Source: Vulcanimicrobiota bacterium (GTDB taxonomy: Bacteria > Vulcanimicrobiota > Xenobia > Xenobiales > JADMJV01). From it: a stretch of 64,000 bases of DNA. Made by a program: the position numbers and the translations under genes. Shown one piece after another: positions 32,779-43,115 of this stretch. Every line of letters starts with the position of its first letter. The first letter of the stretch is position 1. Below the pieces are notes generated by a model, which had not been told where the DNA came from, searched no databases, and worked only from the letters and a program-made list of their open reading frames with translations. The stretch lies in NCBI GenBank assembly GCA_019637395.1, contig JAHBVR010000001.1:434001-498000 (forward strand), read 5' to 3'.

Positions 32779-35202
32779 TCAAGACTTGTCTTGAAACACC
32801 AATTGGTCGAGCATTTGAATCAGTTCTCGGAAGCGCGGATCAGGACGAGCCTCCTCGCGGGCCTTCCTGAGCCCGGGCCAGGAAGGAGGCACGGGCCACC
32901 CACTCGCCATTTCGCGTTGCAAATTGGTCAGGAGCTCCTCCCAGGAGCGCGCCCCGAGCAAGTGAGCGACTTGGATAGAGCGGGCCACGATCGCCTGATT
33001 ATGGGCCCAGTGTACCCAAACCATGTTATATTCAAATTCGTGTCCGCTGTACCAGAAGGTACCGCCGTAGGCCAGCATCTGGTTATCATCGGTGATTTCC
33101 CGGCCGGGGGCCTGGGCGTAATACGCCATGGCGTCCTGTTGGAACCAACCGCAGGCGCGAATCTGCTCCTCGGTCATGTCTCGGCCTTTAGCCGCACGAT
33201 TCAGACCCGGCCATTCGGAACCCAGCGGGGGAAGCCCCTGACCGCCCAGCCGGCCGACCAGAATGGCGTCGCCATTGGGGTCCTGCCAAATGATGGAATC
33301 CTGAAATACAGAGCGGAAGGCTGCGGCCATGGACATGGAATAAATGGGGGTCTGAAGATGGAAGGGTAACCACTGAGCCACGATTCCTCCCGGGTTGAGT
33401 CGGGTGGCGGCCAATTGGTAAAACTCACGCGAGTAGAGAGAGTTGACGCCCGCCTGGCGGGGAGGCATGGGCTCAAGCGTGATCACGTCGTAGTGCGCTT
33501 GGGTTCGCCGCAACCAGGAGCGGCCGTCCATTACGGTGGGATGGACACGGGGATCAGAGAGCACATTCTGGTTGGCGGCTGCGAAAAAGGGAGCGCACTG
33601 GAAGACACGCGGATTGATATCCACGACATCGATCCATTCAGGCCCTTCCTGGCGGACCGCGTTGACCGTCTGGCCGGTCCCGAAACAAATGACCAAAGCC
33701 CGTTTCGGGTTGGCATTCAACAGCATGGGAACGCGACCCATCCAGGCCATGTAGTGAGCCGACTTGGAATTCGAAGTCGCCACAAAGCCGTCGATGACCA
33801 ACATGCGGGATTCGTCGGGACGCACGCCTTCGGCGGCTGAGCCCGCCGCATCAGCGCCCTCCACCACCGCCACCGACGAGTCGGGGCCTTCCAGATAACT
33901 CAGAATGCGATAGTCGTGGAGCTGGCACGAAACAACGCGGGTCAGGCCGATACCTGAGCGCGTGGCCCAGGCCACCGTCAAAGCGGTGGCCAGTCCGACC
34001 GCCTCAGCGCTTCTCCAGCGCGAGTCGAGAGCCAGGCCAACCAGGCCTATCACCACCCCGACCAACCAGGCGGTAGCCACAAAACCCAAAGCCGGCAGGA
34101 GGACCCAGCCAGCCGCTAAGGAGCCCAGCACCGCGCCCATCGTGTTGACCGTGTACAGGCGGGACCAGTTGGCCAGCCCCGGACGCAGGTCGAATAAAGT
34201 GGGCAACGCCGCTCCCAACAACGCCATCGGCGGGCCCAGAACGCCCACGCTGCAAGCCAGCCATTTCAAGAGCAACAGCCAGTACTTGCCTGGCTGCTCA
34301 AGTGAATCAAATCTCTCGATGAGAGGAGTGACTAGAAGAATGGCCATCCCAGCCCCAGTCAGCAACTTTCCAAGGGGAAATCGGCGTCGCGCCAGTTGCG
34401 CGCCGACCGTCAAAGAGATTAAAACCGCGGTCAAAAGAATGGCAAAAGTTGTGGTAGTGGTTTGGAAGGCAGCTCTGAGGGCTCGAAACCAGGCCACCTC
34501 GAGACAAAAAGTAGCGAAGCCGGTCAAAAAAGCGATGCCTAGTTCCCACCGTGGCGCGCTCGGGCAGTCTACTTTCGCCACGCGTGACAGTTTCTGTCCG
34601 GCGGCTGAGTCCAGGGCCAGAGCGCCCAGAGCAACGCCAAAATTGATAGCGCTGATGGTATAGATACTGGCCTGGACGCCGAGCTGCGGTATAGCCAGAA
34701 AGGCCAGGCCCAAACAGCCCAGCGCGGCTCCCAGCGTATTCAGTCCATAGAGCACGGAGAGAGAAGTGCGGAAGCGCCCGGCAATCAAACCGTAGACGGG
34801 AATGGTGGCGCCCAGCGCGGCGGAGGGGAGGCCCAGTACCAGGGCGATAGCCGAGGCCAGGAAAACTGGACTGGCAGCCGGCAGGGACCGGTACACTTGC
34901 ACGTCCAGCTGCTCCACCAGCCCGAACGCCGGAGTCAGAGCCAGGCCCGAGAGCCCGACGAGAACTTCCAGGCCCGCGTAGAACTTCAGAGGCTGCGGGT
35001 TGCCGCCAGCCGACAAAAACCGGGCCGCGCTGACCGAGCCCAACGCCATTCCAGCCATCGTCGTGGCCAGGGTGATGGCGGTCCCCAGGGCCGAAACTCC
35101 GAGGGAGAGTGAGGATTTGAGTTGCCAGATGATTTCCCAGGAGAGTGCGGCAAGGCCAGATAACAGAACCAGCAGGCAGACAACGAGTTTGGCCACGCGC
35201 AA
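32779..35202 (-). CDS. Membrane-fused spermidine-synthase-like protein
   Basis: 807 residues. Residues 1-420 form about 12-14 TM helices in two halves (each with an L-x-G-x-x-A/C-L-x-W/V-E start). Residues of about 440-700 form a Rossmann methyltransferase-like spermidine synthase domain: RALVICFGTGQTVNAV, WIDVVDINPRVF, HPTVMDGRSWL, YDVITLEPMPP and LYSREFYQLAATRLNPGG. The aminopropyl-transfer Asp is not obvious, so polyamine synthesis is uncertain; many such fusions have no known product. The start is TTG 35202 or GTG 35196. Confidence 0.85.
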   Translation of the reverse strand: MRVAKLVVCLLVLLSGLAALSWEIIWQLKSSLSLGVSALGTAITLATTMAGMALGSVSAARFLSAGGNPQPLKFYAGLEVLVGLSGLALTPAFGLVEQLDVQVYRSLPAASPVFLASAIALVLGLPSAALGATIPVYGLIAGRFRTSLSVLYGLNTLGAALGCLGLAFLAIPQLGVQASIYTISAINFGVALGALALDSAAGQKLSRVAKVDCPSAPRWELGIAFLTGFATFCLEVAWFRALRAAFQTTTTTFAILLTAVLISLTVGAQLARRRFPLGKLLTGAGMAILLVTPLIERFDSLEQPGKYWLLLLKWLACSVGVLGPPMALLGAALPTLFDLRPGLANWSRLYTVNTMGAVLGSLAAGWVLLPALGFVATAWLVGVVIGLVGLALDSRWRSAEAVGLATALTVAWATRSGIGLTRVVSCQLHDYRILSYLEGPDSSVAVVEGADAAGSAAEGVRPDESRMLVIDGFVATSNSKSAHYMAWMGRVPMLLNANPKRALVICFGTGQTVNAVRQEGPEWIDVVDINPRVFQCAPFFAAANQNVLSDPRVHPTVMDGRSWLRRTQAHYDVITLEPMPPRQAGVNSLYSREFYQLAATRLNPGGIVAQWLPFHLQTPIYSMSMAAAFRSVFQDSIIWQDPNGDAILVGRLGGQGLPPLGSEWPGLNRAAKGRDMTEEQIRACGWFQQDAMAYYAQAPGREITDDNQMLAYGGTFWYSGHEFEYNMVWVHWAHNQAIVARSIQVAHLLGARSWEELLTNLQREMASGWPVPPSWPGLRKAREEARPDPRFRELIQMLDQLVFQDKS

Positions 35203-35239
35203 GCGTTTCTAGTATCAGCAATGCATAACCTGCGGTGGG

Positions 35240-36640
35240 TTAGTTCTCCATGATCTGCGAGGCGATTTCCGCCAGCGGGGAGCGTTCTCCCTTGACCAGG
35301 GTGACGTGAGCTGCAATGGAATGGTCCTTGAACTTCTCCACGATGTGAGTCAATCCGTTGGAAGTACTGTCCAGATAGGGGTGATCGATTTGATAAGGAT
35401 CCCCTGTGAAGACCAGTTTGGTTCCCTGGCCAGCGCGTGTAATAATGGTCTTGGCCTCGTGGGGCGTCAGGTTCTGCGCTTCATCCACGATAATGAACTG
35501 TTGCGGCAGGCTGCGACCGCGAATATAGGCCAGAGCGCGAATGTCGAGCACATTGGTTTCCTGTAAGTAGTCGATGCGGCTGGCGCCACCGCCGCCCTTC
35601 CGGCCGCCACCTCCGCCGCCGTTGGGGCTGGGTCCGCCTCCCTCGGAAAGCAGGTACTCCAGGTTGTCAAAGATGGGCTGCATCCAGGGGGAAAGCTTCT
35701 CCTGCTCGGTGCCGGGCAGGTAGCCCAGGTCGCGCCCCATAGGAATGACCGGGCGATAGATGGCCAGCTTGCGGTAGATCTTTTCCTGGCAGACTTTGTG
35801 GAGGCCCACGGCGATGGCCAGAATGGTCTTGCCGGTGCCGGCCTTGCCGGCCAACGTGACCAGCGGAATATTGTCGTCGAGGAGGATCTCCAGAGCGTAA
35901 CGCTGTTCGCGGTTGAGCGGGCGCAAGCCCCAGATGTCGTGGCGCATCTCGCGCACCTGTTGCAGACTATGGCTGGCGCTGTCGTAGCGAGTGATGGCGC
36001 CGCCGCTGGCCCGCAGCATAACGAACTCGTGGGGCGTCAGCGGCACCGGGCCAGGATCCACGGCATCCACCGGGATCGATTTGTATTCGTAAAGGTCCTG
36101 GAGGACTTCTTCGCTGGTCACGACTTCGCGGTGGCCGGAGTACATTTCGGACAGTTCCACGATCTGATCATGGCGGTAGTCTTCCGCGGAAAGGCCCAGC
36201 GCCTCCGCTTTGACGCGCATATTGATATCCTTGGTGACAATCACCACTTTGCGCTCGGGAGACTCGCTCTTGATGCCCAGAGCGGTGGCCAGGATACGGT
36301 TATCCACGTTGTGGGCGAAGCCCGGAGGAATCAGCGTATCCAATTTGCGCAGCTGCCCGATATCGACGCGCAGGCTGCCGCCATCCGGCAAGGTCACCCC
36401 CTCGTTGACCGGGCCCTGGCCGCGCAACTCATCGAGCTGATTGATCACCCAGCGGGCATTGCGATTGAGTTCGGTGGAGCCTTTCTTGAAGTTGTCCAAT
36501 TCATCGAGCACCACCAGGGGCAAGACCACATCGTTCTCGCGGAACGAGAAAATGGCTTCCGGAGAGTGCAGCAGCACGCTGGTATCCAGAAGATAGACCT
36601 TGCGATCGCCGCCTTTGCCGTTGGCTTTCTTCCTGGCCAT
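35240..36640 (-). CDS. PIN-PhoH ATPase (YlaK-type)
   Basis: 466 residues. An N-terminal PIN RNase domain (VYLLDTSVLLHSPEAIFSF, VVLDELDNFKK, NRILATAL, VIVTKDINMR) is joined to a PhoH P-loop ATPase (LAGKAGTGKTILAIAVGL, QFIIVDEAQNLTPHEAKTI, KLVFTGDPYQID). Homologues are linked to RNA processing and helicase activity. A Gly-rich insertion (about residues 345-361) interrupts the ATPase domain. The start overlaps the fructose-bisphosphatase stop as TAATG, so the two are cotranscribed. Confidence 0.93.
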   Translation of the reverse strand: MARKKANGKGGDRKVYLLDTSVLLHSPEAIFSFRENDVVLPLVVLDELDNFKKGSTELNRNARWVINQLDELRGQGPVNEGVTLPDGGSLRVDIGQLRKLDTLIPPGFAHNVDNRILATALGIKSESPERKVVIVTKDINMRVKAEALGLSAEDYRHDQIVELSEMYSGHREVVTSEEVLQDLYEYKSIPVDAVDPGPVPLTPHEFVMLRASGGAITRYDSASHSLQQVREMRHDIWGLRPLNREQRYALEILLDDNIPLVTLAGKAGTGKTILAIAVGLHKVCQEKIYRKLAIYRPVIPMGRDLGYLPGTEQEKLSPWMQPIFDNLEYLLSEGGGPSPNGGGGGGRKGGGGASRIDYLQETNVLDIRALAYIRGRSLPQQFIIVDEAQNLTPHEAKTIITRAGQGTKLVFTGDPYQIDHPYLDSTSNGLTHIVEKFKDHSIAAHVTLVKGERSPLAEIASQIMEN

Positions 36641-37665
36641 TAAACGGCGGCCCCCGCGCGAGCCACAAACTGACAGTACTGATCCACATCATAGGCCGAT
36701 CCGATGATCAAGGGAACGCGCTGATGCAACGCGGTCGGCTGCACCTCCAGAATACGCTGGGTGCCGGTACTGGCTTTCCCGCCGGCCGCCTCGACCAGGA
36801 AAGCCAGCGGGTTGGCCTCGTAAACCAGACGCAGCTTGGGTTTGGGATTTTTGGGGTCCTTACAGTTAGAAGGATACAGGAAGATGCCGCCGGCCAACAT
36901 GTTGCGGTGGAAATCGGCCACCAGCGAGCCGATATAGCGGAGACCGTAAGGACGCTGAGTGTCCTTGTCAGATTCTTTAAGGTGTTGGATGTAGGCTTTG
37001 GTGCCTTCATCCCAGGTGTTGAAGTTACCCTCGTTGATGCTGTAGGTCTTGCCTTTGTGAGGAATGCGAATATCCGGGTGGGAAAGGAGAAACTCGCCCA
37101 CGCTGGGGTCCAGGGTAAACCCGTGCACTCCCGAACCGGTGGAATAGACCAGGATGGTGGACGAGCCATAAACCACGTAACCGGCCGCAACCTGCTTACA
37201 ACCTTGCTGAAGAACGTCCTCCAGTTTACCGTCGCCGGCCGGGGTCACGCGCCGAAACACGCCAAAGATGGTGCCGATGGACACGTTCTTATCGATGTTG
37301 GAAGAGCCGTCCAGAGGATCGAAAACCAGAATATAGTTGCCCTTGGCAAACTTGTCGGGGATAGGAATGATATGCTCGACCTCTTCGGAAGCCATACAAC
37401 AAAGATTGCCGCCGTGGTCCATGGCCTTGAAGATGCGGTCCTGGGCGAAGGCGTCCAGCTTCATGACCGTCTCGCCTTGAATATTCTCCTCGTCGGTGGC
37501 CCCCAAGATCTCGACCAGTCCGGCTTTGTTGACTTCGCGGCTGATGATCTTGAAAGCCAGCGTCAGGTCCATCATCAGCGAAGTAAAGTCGCCCTTGGCT
37601 TCGGGAAATGCCGTTTGCTCCTCGAGAATGTGGCGGTTCAGAGTGACGAGTTTGGTGTTGAACAT
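36640..37665 (-). CDS. fbp: Fructose-1,6-bisphosphatase, class I
   Basis: A 341-residue gluconeogenic phosphatase. [15 protein letters not shown] and [20 protein letters not shown] contain the metal-binding residues; [14 protein letters not shown] and the late [15 protein letters not shown] loop are also family-typical. ATG 37665 is chosen because GGGAGGAAGA stands directly before it and the protein then has the normal length. It is the first gene of a two-gene operon with the PIN-PhoH ATPase and is divergent from the S24/S26-like gene. Confidence 0.95.
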   Translation of the reverse strand: MFNTKLVTLNRHILEEQTAFPEAKGDFTSLMMDLTLAFKIISREVNKAGLVEILGATDEENIQGETVMKLDAFAQDRIFKAMDHGGNLCCMASEEVEHIIPIPDKFAKGNYILVFDPLDGSSNIDKNVSIGTIFGVFRRVTPAGDGKLEDVLQQGCKQVAAGYVVYGSSTILVYSTGSGVHGFTLDPSVGEFLLSHPDIRIPHKGKTYSINEGNFNTWDEGTKAYIQHLKESDKDTQRPYGLRYIGSLVADFHRNMLAGGIFLYPSNCKDPKNPKPKLRLVYEANPLAFLVEAAGGKASTGTQRILEVQPTALHQRVPLIIGSAYDVDQYCQFVARAGAAV

Positions 37666-37792
37666 TCTTCCTCCCTGTTTCAGGCGGGCCCTTTCTCTAA
37701 AACGGCACGATCTTCCTAGGGAGAGCGATAGGGGCCGGTCGCGTTTAAGGCGAATCGCACAAGGAACTGGGGGAAAACTTCGGAGGTAACGC

Positions 37793-38296
37793 ATGTCCCA
37801 CGATTACCGCGGTTTTCAAGACAAAATTGGCGCCGATATGGCCACCGCCTCGGCCGCCGCGGCCGGCATGGACCGAGGCGCCAAAGGCAGCAAACTGCGC
37901 ATACGCCAGTCCGATTTAGAAACCCTCATTCCCTCGGGCGCCCTGGTTGAATTCGTGCCCTCCACCGGTCACAAGCTAAAGTTCGGCGATATCGTGTTGA
38001 TTCGCAACGGTAGCGAATTTTCGCTGCGACGCTTCGTGGGCTTTCAGATCGTCAAAGGCGGCGCCAAGGTATCGGTGGCTCGCGCCAATCCGCCGAAACT
38101 CGAAATTTATCCAGACACTTCCATCGTGGGCAAAGTCACTAAAGTCGAGGCCAAGGGCGTTTCTTACGATCCACTCAAGAAAGAATCCCAGTTGGTCAAA
38201 TGGCGCAACGAATGGACTTTCTTCGGCACCAGTTCGATGTTCTCGCGCATTGGCCACAACCTTAAGATCTTCGGCAAGATGATGAAGAAAAAATAA
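37793..38296 (+). CDS. S24/S26 peptidase-fold protein lacking an obvious catalytic pair
   Basis: 167 residues. The middle ([39 protein letters not shown] and [12 protein letters not shown], given here in parts) follows the beta-strand order of LexA/signal-peptidase domains: P-x-G, GDIVL, R-R/F-V, G-K-V. The usual Ser-Met of signal peptidases before the P-x-G is not seen. The N- and C-termini are basic and there is no TM segment. CGGAGG stands 6 nt before ATG 37793. The next gene begins at the base after its stop. Function unknown. Confidence 0.65.
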   Translation: MSHDYRGFQDKIGADMATASAAAAGMDRGAKGSKLRIRQSDLETLIPSGALVEFVPSTGHKLKFGDIVLIRNGSEFSLRRFVGFQIVKGGAKVSVARANPPKLEIYPDTSIVGKVTKVEAKGVSYDPLKKESQLVKWRNEWTFFGTSSMFSRIGHNLKIFGKMMKKK

Positions 38297-40252
38297 GTGT
38301 CCAAGCTGCTCAGCGCCCAGGAGGCGGTCGCTCTGCTTCGCTGCGGCGACACGGTAGCGACGGGCGGGTTCGTAGGCATCGGATTCCCTGAACTGCTGGC
38401 CGTGGCCCTGCGCGAGCGCTTCGAAAGAGAGCAAAAACCCTCGGGCCTGACGCTGGTTTACGCTGCCGGGCAGGGCGACGGAAAAACTCGGGGGCTCAAT
38501 CACCTGGCCCATCCCGGTTTAATCAGACGCGTGATCGGCGGCCACTGGGGCCTGGTGCCGGAACTCGGCCGCCTGGCGGTGGAAAACCAGATCGAAGCCT
38601 ACAACCTGCCCCAGGGCGTCATTTCGCATCTCTACCGCGATATCGCGGCCGGCAAGCCCGGAGTCATCACCCACGTTGGCCTGCATACTTTCGTCGACCC
38701 GCGCCTGGAGGGCGGGCGGCTCAACCCGAAAACCAGCGAAGAGCTGGTGGAAGTCATTCAACTGGGCGGGCGCGAGTGGCTCTTCTACAAAGCCTTTCCC
38801 ATCCAGGTTGGGCTTTTGCGGGGAACCACCGCGGACCGGCGGGGCAATATCTCCATGGAACGGGAAGCCCTCAGTTTGGAGGCTCTGGCTATCGCCCAGG
38901 CGGTGCGCAACAGCGGGGGCCTGGTCATCGTCCAGGTGGAGCGGCTGACCGAACGGCACCAACTCCACCCGCAGTTGATCACCCTGCCCGGCGTGCTGGT
39001 CGACGCGGTGGTGCTGGCCCCCTCCGAACACCATCCGCAAACCTTTGCCGAGCACTACAATCCGGCCTACACCGGCGAGGTAGTCGCTCCGTCCACTTCG
39101 TTCCAGGCCATGGATTTGGACGAGCGCAAGGTCATCGCCCGCCGAGCCGCTCAGGAACTGGTGCCGGGCGCGGTGGTCAACCTGGGCATCGGGATGCCGG
39201 AGGGCGTAGCCTCGGTGGCCTTCGAAGAAGGTGTGCTCGACCAGGTCACTCTCACGGTGGAACCCGGCGGTATCGGCGGCATTCCAGTGGGCGGCCTGAG
39301 TTTTGGAGCGGTGCGCAACCCGGAATCGATCATCAATCAACCTTCTCAATTTGATTTCTACGACGGGGGCGGGCTGCATCAGGCCTTTCTGGGCATGGCG
39401 GAAATGGACGCGCGCGGCCATGTCAACGTCAGTCGCTTCGGTAAGCGGGTGGCCGGGGCCGGCGGATTCATCAATATCAGTCAGAACGCCGGCCAGGTTT
39501 TCTTTATGGGCACCTTTGCCAACAAAGCTCGCTTCCGCTTCGAAAACAACGCTCTGGTCATCGAAGAAGACGGCTCCTGCAAACTGGTGGAGGCGGTCGG
39601 GCAGATCACCTTCAACGGCGATTACGCTCGCCAGAAAGGCCAGCGCGTTCTTTACGTGACCGAACGCGCCGTTTTTTCGATGGAGCCGGAAGGCCTGGTT
39701 TTGCTGGAAATCGCTCCGGGCGTCGACCTGCAGACACAGATTCTGGACCGCCTGCCCTTCCCGGTGCTGGTCAGCCCCAGCTTACGAACGATGGATTCAG
39801 CCTACTTCGGACCGGCCAAAATCGGCCTGACGCAACTAGGAAAACGGCCGGTGTCCGAACGGGTGCGCTACCGCCCTGAAGAAAATACGCTTTATCTGAA
39901 CCTCGAGGGCCTGGAGTTCTACACAGCCGATCAGGTCCACGAATTTGAACTCCAACTGCGGCCGCACCTGAATTTTCCCGGGCGGGTCGAGGCCGTCATC
40001 AACTACGACCGCTTCTATCTGGCCGAAGCGGCGGCCGCCGCCTGGTTCGACCTGGTGGAACGCAACTCGCGGACCTACTTCAGCAGCTCTACCCGGCACT
40101 CCAGCAGCTTGCTCTTTTGCCGCGAGATGGGCGAGCCCTTAGGTGTTCAGCAGGGACAGCGGCGGGGGGAGCACGAACCGCAAAGCCATGATCGACCTGA
40201 CCATAGACCAGAAGGGGCTCGAGAATGCGGTAGCGCTGGCCCGCCAGCGTAA
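38297..40252 (+). CDS. Acyl-CoA:acetate/3-ketoacid CoA-transferase (fused subunits)
   Basis: 651 residues, with the alpha and beta subunits of a class I CoA-transferase in one chain. [12 protein letters not shown] and [14 protein letters not shown] mark the first half. [29 protein letters not shown] (active-site Glu) and [13 protein letters not shown] mark the second. The following region ([35 protein letters not shown]) is the extra domain seen in YdiF-like members. The start is GTG 38297, at the base after the previous stop. The last 20 residues run into the next gene and look unlike a normal terminus. Confidence 0.9.
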   Translation: MSKLLSAQEAVALLRCGDTVATGGFVGIGFPELLAVALRERFEREQKPSGLTLVYAAGQGDGKTRGLNHLAHPGLIRRVIGGHWGLVPELGRLAVENQIEAYNLPQGVISHLYRDIAAGKPGVITHVGLHTFVDPRLEGGRLNPKTSEELVEVIQLGGREWLFYKAFPIQVGLLRGTTADRRGNISMEREALSLEALAIAQAVRNSGGLVIVQVERLTERHQLHPQLITLPGVLVDAVVLAPSEHHPQTFAEHYNPAYTGEVVAPSTSFQAMDLDERKVIARRAAQELVPGAVVNLGIGMPEGVASVAFEEGVLDQVTLTVEPGGIGGIPVGGLSFGAVRNPESIINQPSQFDFYDGGGLHQAFLGMAEMDARGHVNVSRFGKRVAGAGGFINISQNAGQVFFMGTFANKARFRFENNALVIEEDGSCKLVEAVGQITFNGDYARQKGQRVLYVTERAVFSMEPEGLVLLEIAPGVDLQTQILDRLPFPVLVSPSLRTMDSAYFGPAKIGLTQLGKRPVSERVRYRPEENTLYLNLEGLEFYTADQVHEFELQLRPHLNFPGRVEAVINYDRFYLAEAAAAAWFDLVERNSRTYFSSSTRHSSSLLFCREMGEPLGVQQGQRRGEHEPQSHDRPDHRPEGARECGSAGPPA

Positions 40253-41657
40253 AATCCTCATTCCCACCTTCCGCCAGTTGCGCGACCCCGGCCACGTACC
40301 CTTTTCCCTGGTGCGTAAACTGGCCAAAGTGGGCCTGTGGGACCTCGATCCGCTCAATCTTTTCCGCCTGAACTGGCATAACGAACCGAGGGCTCAGGGC
40401 GGTGGCTTCGGAGCGGTCAACTACCTGGAACTACCTTCCAGCCTGACCGGCGTCAAAGCCCGCATTATCGGGCTGGTGGGCAAATGGTTTCCCACCGGCG
40501 CCCATAAAGTAGGCGCCGCTTTCGGCTGCCTGGCGCCGCGCCTGGTTACCGGCCAGTTCGATCCCACCCGCCAGAAGGCGGTCTGGCCTTCGACCGGCAA
40601 CTACTGCCGGGGCGGCGCCTACGACTCGGCCTTGTTGGGTTGCGAAAGCATCGCCATTCTACCCGAAGGGATGTCGCGCGAGCGCTTCGAGTGGCTGGAA
40701 AAGATCGCCGGCGAAGTCATCAAGACACCCGGCAGCGAAAGCAACGTCAAGGAAATCTTCGACAAGTGCTGGGAATTGCGCAAATCCGGCCAGGATTTGA
40801 TGATCTTCAACCAGTTTGAAGAGTTCGGTAACTACCTGTGGCATTACCACGTAACCGGTCCCTCCATGGCCGAACTGCTGGACGACCTCATGGGGCCGCA
40901 GGACGAATTCCGCGGCCTGGTGTGCTCCACCGGCTCGGGCGGCACCATCGCCGCCGGCGATTATCTTAAGGACGTCTATCCAAACTCTAAGATCGGCGCC
41001 TCCGAAGCGCTCCAGTGCCCCACCCTGATCTACAACGGTTTCGGGGAACATCGCCTGGAGGGCATCGGCGACAAACACGTCCCCTGGATCCACAACGTCA
41101 AGAACACCGACCTGGTGATCGCCGTGGACGATGAAGGCCCGGTGTCGGCCATGCGCCTCTTCAACTGTCAGGTTGGCCAGGAATACCTGGCCAAACAGGG
41201 CGTGCCCGCCGAGGTGATAGCCCGCCTCGACCTGATGGGCATGAGCGGCATCGGCAACTTGATGACCGCCATGAAGTTCGCCAAATACTACGACCTGGAC
41301 GAGAACGACGTGGTTCTCACCGTCTTCACCGACTCCATGGAGATGTATGGCAGTCGTCTGCAAGAGTATGACCAGACGCGCCAACCGTTGACCGAGCTCG
41401 AGGCCGCCGGCATTTACCATCGCTGGCTGCTCGGTCAGTGTTCCGACCACGTTCAGGAACTCACTTATCCGCAGCGTAAGCGCGTGCACAACCTCAAGTA
41501 CTACACCTGGATCGAGCAACAGGGCAAAAGTCACGAGGAGCTCCAGGCGCAATGGTTCCAAAAAGACTACTGGACCTCGATTCGCCAGCTGGTCGATCAG
41601 ATCGATCCGCTGATCAACGAATTCAATCAGCGCACCGGGCTCGCCGACGAACTATGA
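40188..41657 (+). CDS. Fold-type II PLP enzyme (cysteine-synthase/TrpB-like)
   Basis: 489 residues. The Schiff-base Lys is in [15 protein letters not shown], the substrate loop in [11 protein letters not shown], and the phosphate-binding Gly-rich loop in [15 protein letters not shown]. The length and a late [14 protein letters not shown] block match a group annotated as cysteine synthase-like with no proven reaction. The start is ATG 40188, 65 bp inside the CoA-transferase frame; an ATG at 40143 would add 15 unconserved residues. It is coupled by ATGA to the next small gene. Confidence 0.88.
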   Translation: MIDLTIDQKGLENAVALARQRKILIPTFRQLRDPGHVPFSLVRKLAKVGLWDLDPLNLFRLNWHNEPRAQGGGFGAVNYLELPSSLTGVKARIIGLVGKWFPTGAHKVGAAFGCLAPRLVTGQFDPTRQKAVWPSTGNYCRGGAYDSALLGCESIAILPEGMSRERFEWLEKIAGEVIKTPGSESNVKEIFDKCWELRKSGQDLMIFNQFEEFGNYLWHYHVTGPSMAELLDDLMGPQDEFRGLVCSTGSGGTIAAGDYLKDVYPNSKIGASEALQCPTLIYNGFGEHRLEGIGDKHVPWIHNVKNTDLVIAVDDEGPVSAMRLFNCQVGQEYLAKQGVPAEVIARLDLMGMSGIGNLMTAMKFAKYYDLDENDVVLTVFTDSMEMYGSRLQEYDQTRQPLTELEAAGIYHRWLLGQCSDHVQELTYPQRKRVHNLKYYTWIEQQGKSHEELQAQWFQKDYWTSIRQLVDQIDPLINEFNQRTGLADEL

Positions 41658-41998
41658 GCCTGGACGCCCAAGCCATGCTGGAGGTGAATCGCCAACTCAT
41701 CTTCGCTGCCGCCAAGCAACAACGGCAAAGTGGGGTGGAAAGCCCCCTGGTTGTTTCGGTGGCCACTTTCGGCCGAGGTGTGAAACAAGAGATGCTGCAG
41801 GCCCTGGAGCCCTATCGCACCGCTTTCGGACACAACCAGTCCCTGGTGGCTGCCCCTCCGCTGGAACTGGCCCGGCAGTGGCTGAAACAGACGCCACCTG
41901 GCGTGGAGGAAGGGTTCGCGGTGCTGGGCTATGCTTTCGGTAAGACCGTAGTGCAACAGTGGCGCTGGGATGAGGAGGTTGGAGATGCCTTCTTCTAA
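41654..41998 (+). CDS. Hypothetical protein
   Basis: 114 residues starting [18 protein letters not shown], in an ATGA overlap with the PLP enzyme. Mixed alpha/beta character with a central VVSVATFGRGV strand and FAVLGYAFGKTVV strand. No family recognised. Its 3' end overlaps the GAF-GGDEF start by 14 bp, so it lies in a compact operon running from about 37793 to 43987. Confidence 0.68.
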   Translation: MSLDAQAMLEVNRQLIFAAAKQQRQSGVESPLVVSVATFGRGVKQEMLQALEPYRTAFGHNQSLVAAPPLELARQWLKQTPPGVEEGFAVLGYAFGKTVVQQWRWDEEVGDAFF

Positions 41999-43115
41999 GA
42001 AGCCCACCACCGAGGTGGCCACCCTGGCGCCGGCTGAACTGGCCAACTGGGTGGATCACCTCTTCCAGGGGCATCACCAACGGGCCGAGCCGCTGCTGCA
42101 CGAGGTCTTCGAAAGCATTCTCTGGGCCGCCAACCAGTATGTGCCTTCCGAATGCGGTTCTATTTGCCTGAGCGGTTTTCCCGACGCTCCCGATGAGCTG
42201 GTTTTTGTCGCTTCGTTCGGGGAAAGCTCGGGTCTGATTCCGGGCACGCGCCTGAAGATGGGCCAGGGGATCACGGGCAAAGTTTACGAAACCGGCAAAG
42301 CTCAACTGCGCAACGACGTCTCGCGCGATCGCAACTTTTATGCCGGCGTGGACGAACGCACCCAGTTTGTCACGCGCTCGATCCTCTCGGTGCCGATCGT
42401 CTTTGACGGCGAGGAATGCGGAGTCTTGAGCCTGGTCAACCGGCGCGGCAAGCGCGGTTTTCGGCGCCACGACCTGCGCCTGATGCAGATCTTTTGCGGT
42501 TACCTTTCCACCTCCATCCGCAACAGCGTCGACTCCGCTTTTCATCGCGAAATGGCTCTGCGGGACGACCTCTCGGGACTGCGCAACGACCGTTATTTCT
42601 ACAAACAATTGCTGTCCGATCTGGAAGGCTGTGACCGTTACGGCGGCGACTTGAGCCTGATTTTTATGGACCTGGATCACTTTAAGTCGGTGGTGGACGA
42701 GCACGGCCACCTGGTGGGCAGCCAGGTTCTGGCCGAAGTGGGCCATCTACTGGCCGAAACCGTCGAGCATCCCGGCTGCACCCTGGCCCGCTACGGAGGG
42801 GACGAATACGTGGTGGTCCTGCCCGGCGCCGACCCCCCGAAAGCGCAGGCGGTGGCCGAAAAAATCCGGCTGGCCGTGCTCAACGGGGTTTTCCTGACCG
42901 AACCGGGAGCAGAAGGACGCCCCGCCCTCCACTTAAAAGGACGCTTTTCCGCCAGCATCGGCGTTGCTTCCTACCGCGATAGCCAGCTAGAGGACTATGA
43001 CGATCTGGCCGTGCGCCGCCAGCAATTGATCCGCATCGCCGACGAAGCCATGTATCGCGCCAAGCGCCGGGGGAAGAACCAGGTCTGTCTGGGGAGAGAT
43101 AAGGCACCACATTGA
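41985..43115 (+). CDS. GAF-GGDEF diguanylate cyclase
   Basis: 376 residues. A GAF domain (about 45-190: FGESSGLIPGTRLKMGQGIT, SVPIVFDGEECGVLSLVN) precedes a GGDEF domain: RDDLSGLRNDRYF, LIFMDLDHFKSVVDEHGHLVG and an active-site RYGGDEYVVVLPG (GGDEY variant). It would make cyclic di-GMP in response to a small ligand or redox signal. No RxxD inhibitory site is visible before the active site. ATG 41985 has AGGAGG 6 nt upstream. The stop overlaps the esterase start as TTGA. Confidence 0.9.
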   Translation: MPSSKKPTTEVATLAPAELANWVDHLFQGHHQRAEPLLHEVFESILWAANQYVPSECGSICLSGFPDAPDELVFVASFGESSGLIPGTRLKMGQGITGKVYETGKAQLRNDVSRDRNFYAGVDERTQFVTRSILSVPIVFDGEECGVLSLVNRRGKRGFRRHDLRLMQIFCGYLSTSIRNSVDSAFHREMALRDDLSGLRNDRYFYKQLLSDLEGCDRYGGDLSLIFMDLDHFKSVVDEHGHLVGSQVLAEVGHLLAETVEHPGCTLARYGGDEYVVVLPGADPPKAQAVAEKIRLAVLNGVFLTEPGAEGRPALHLKGRFSASIGVASYRDSQLEDYDDLAVRRQQLIRIADEAMYRAKRRGKNQVCLGRDKAPH

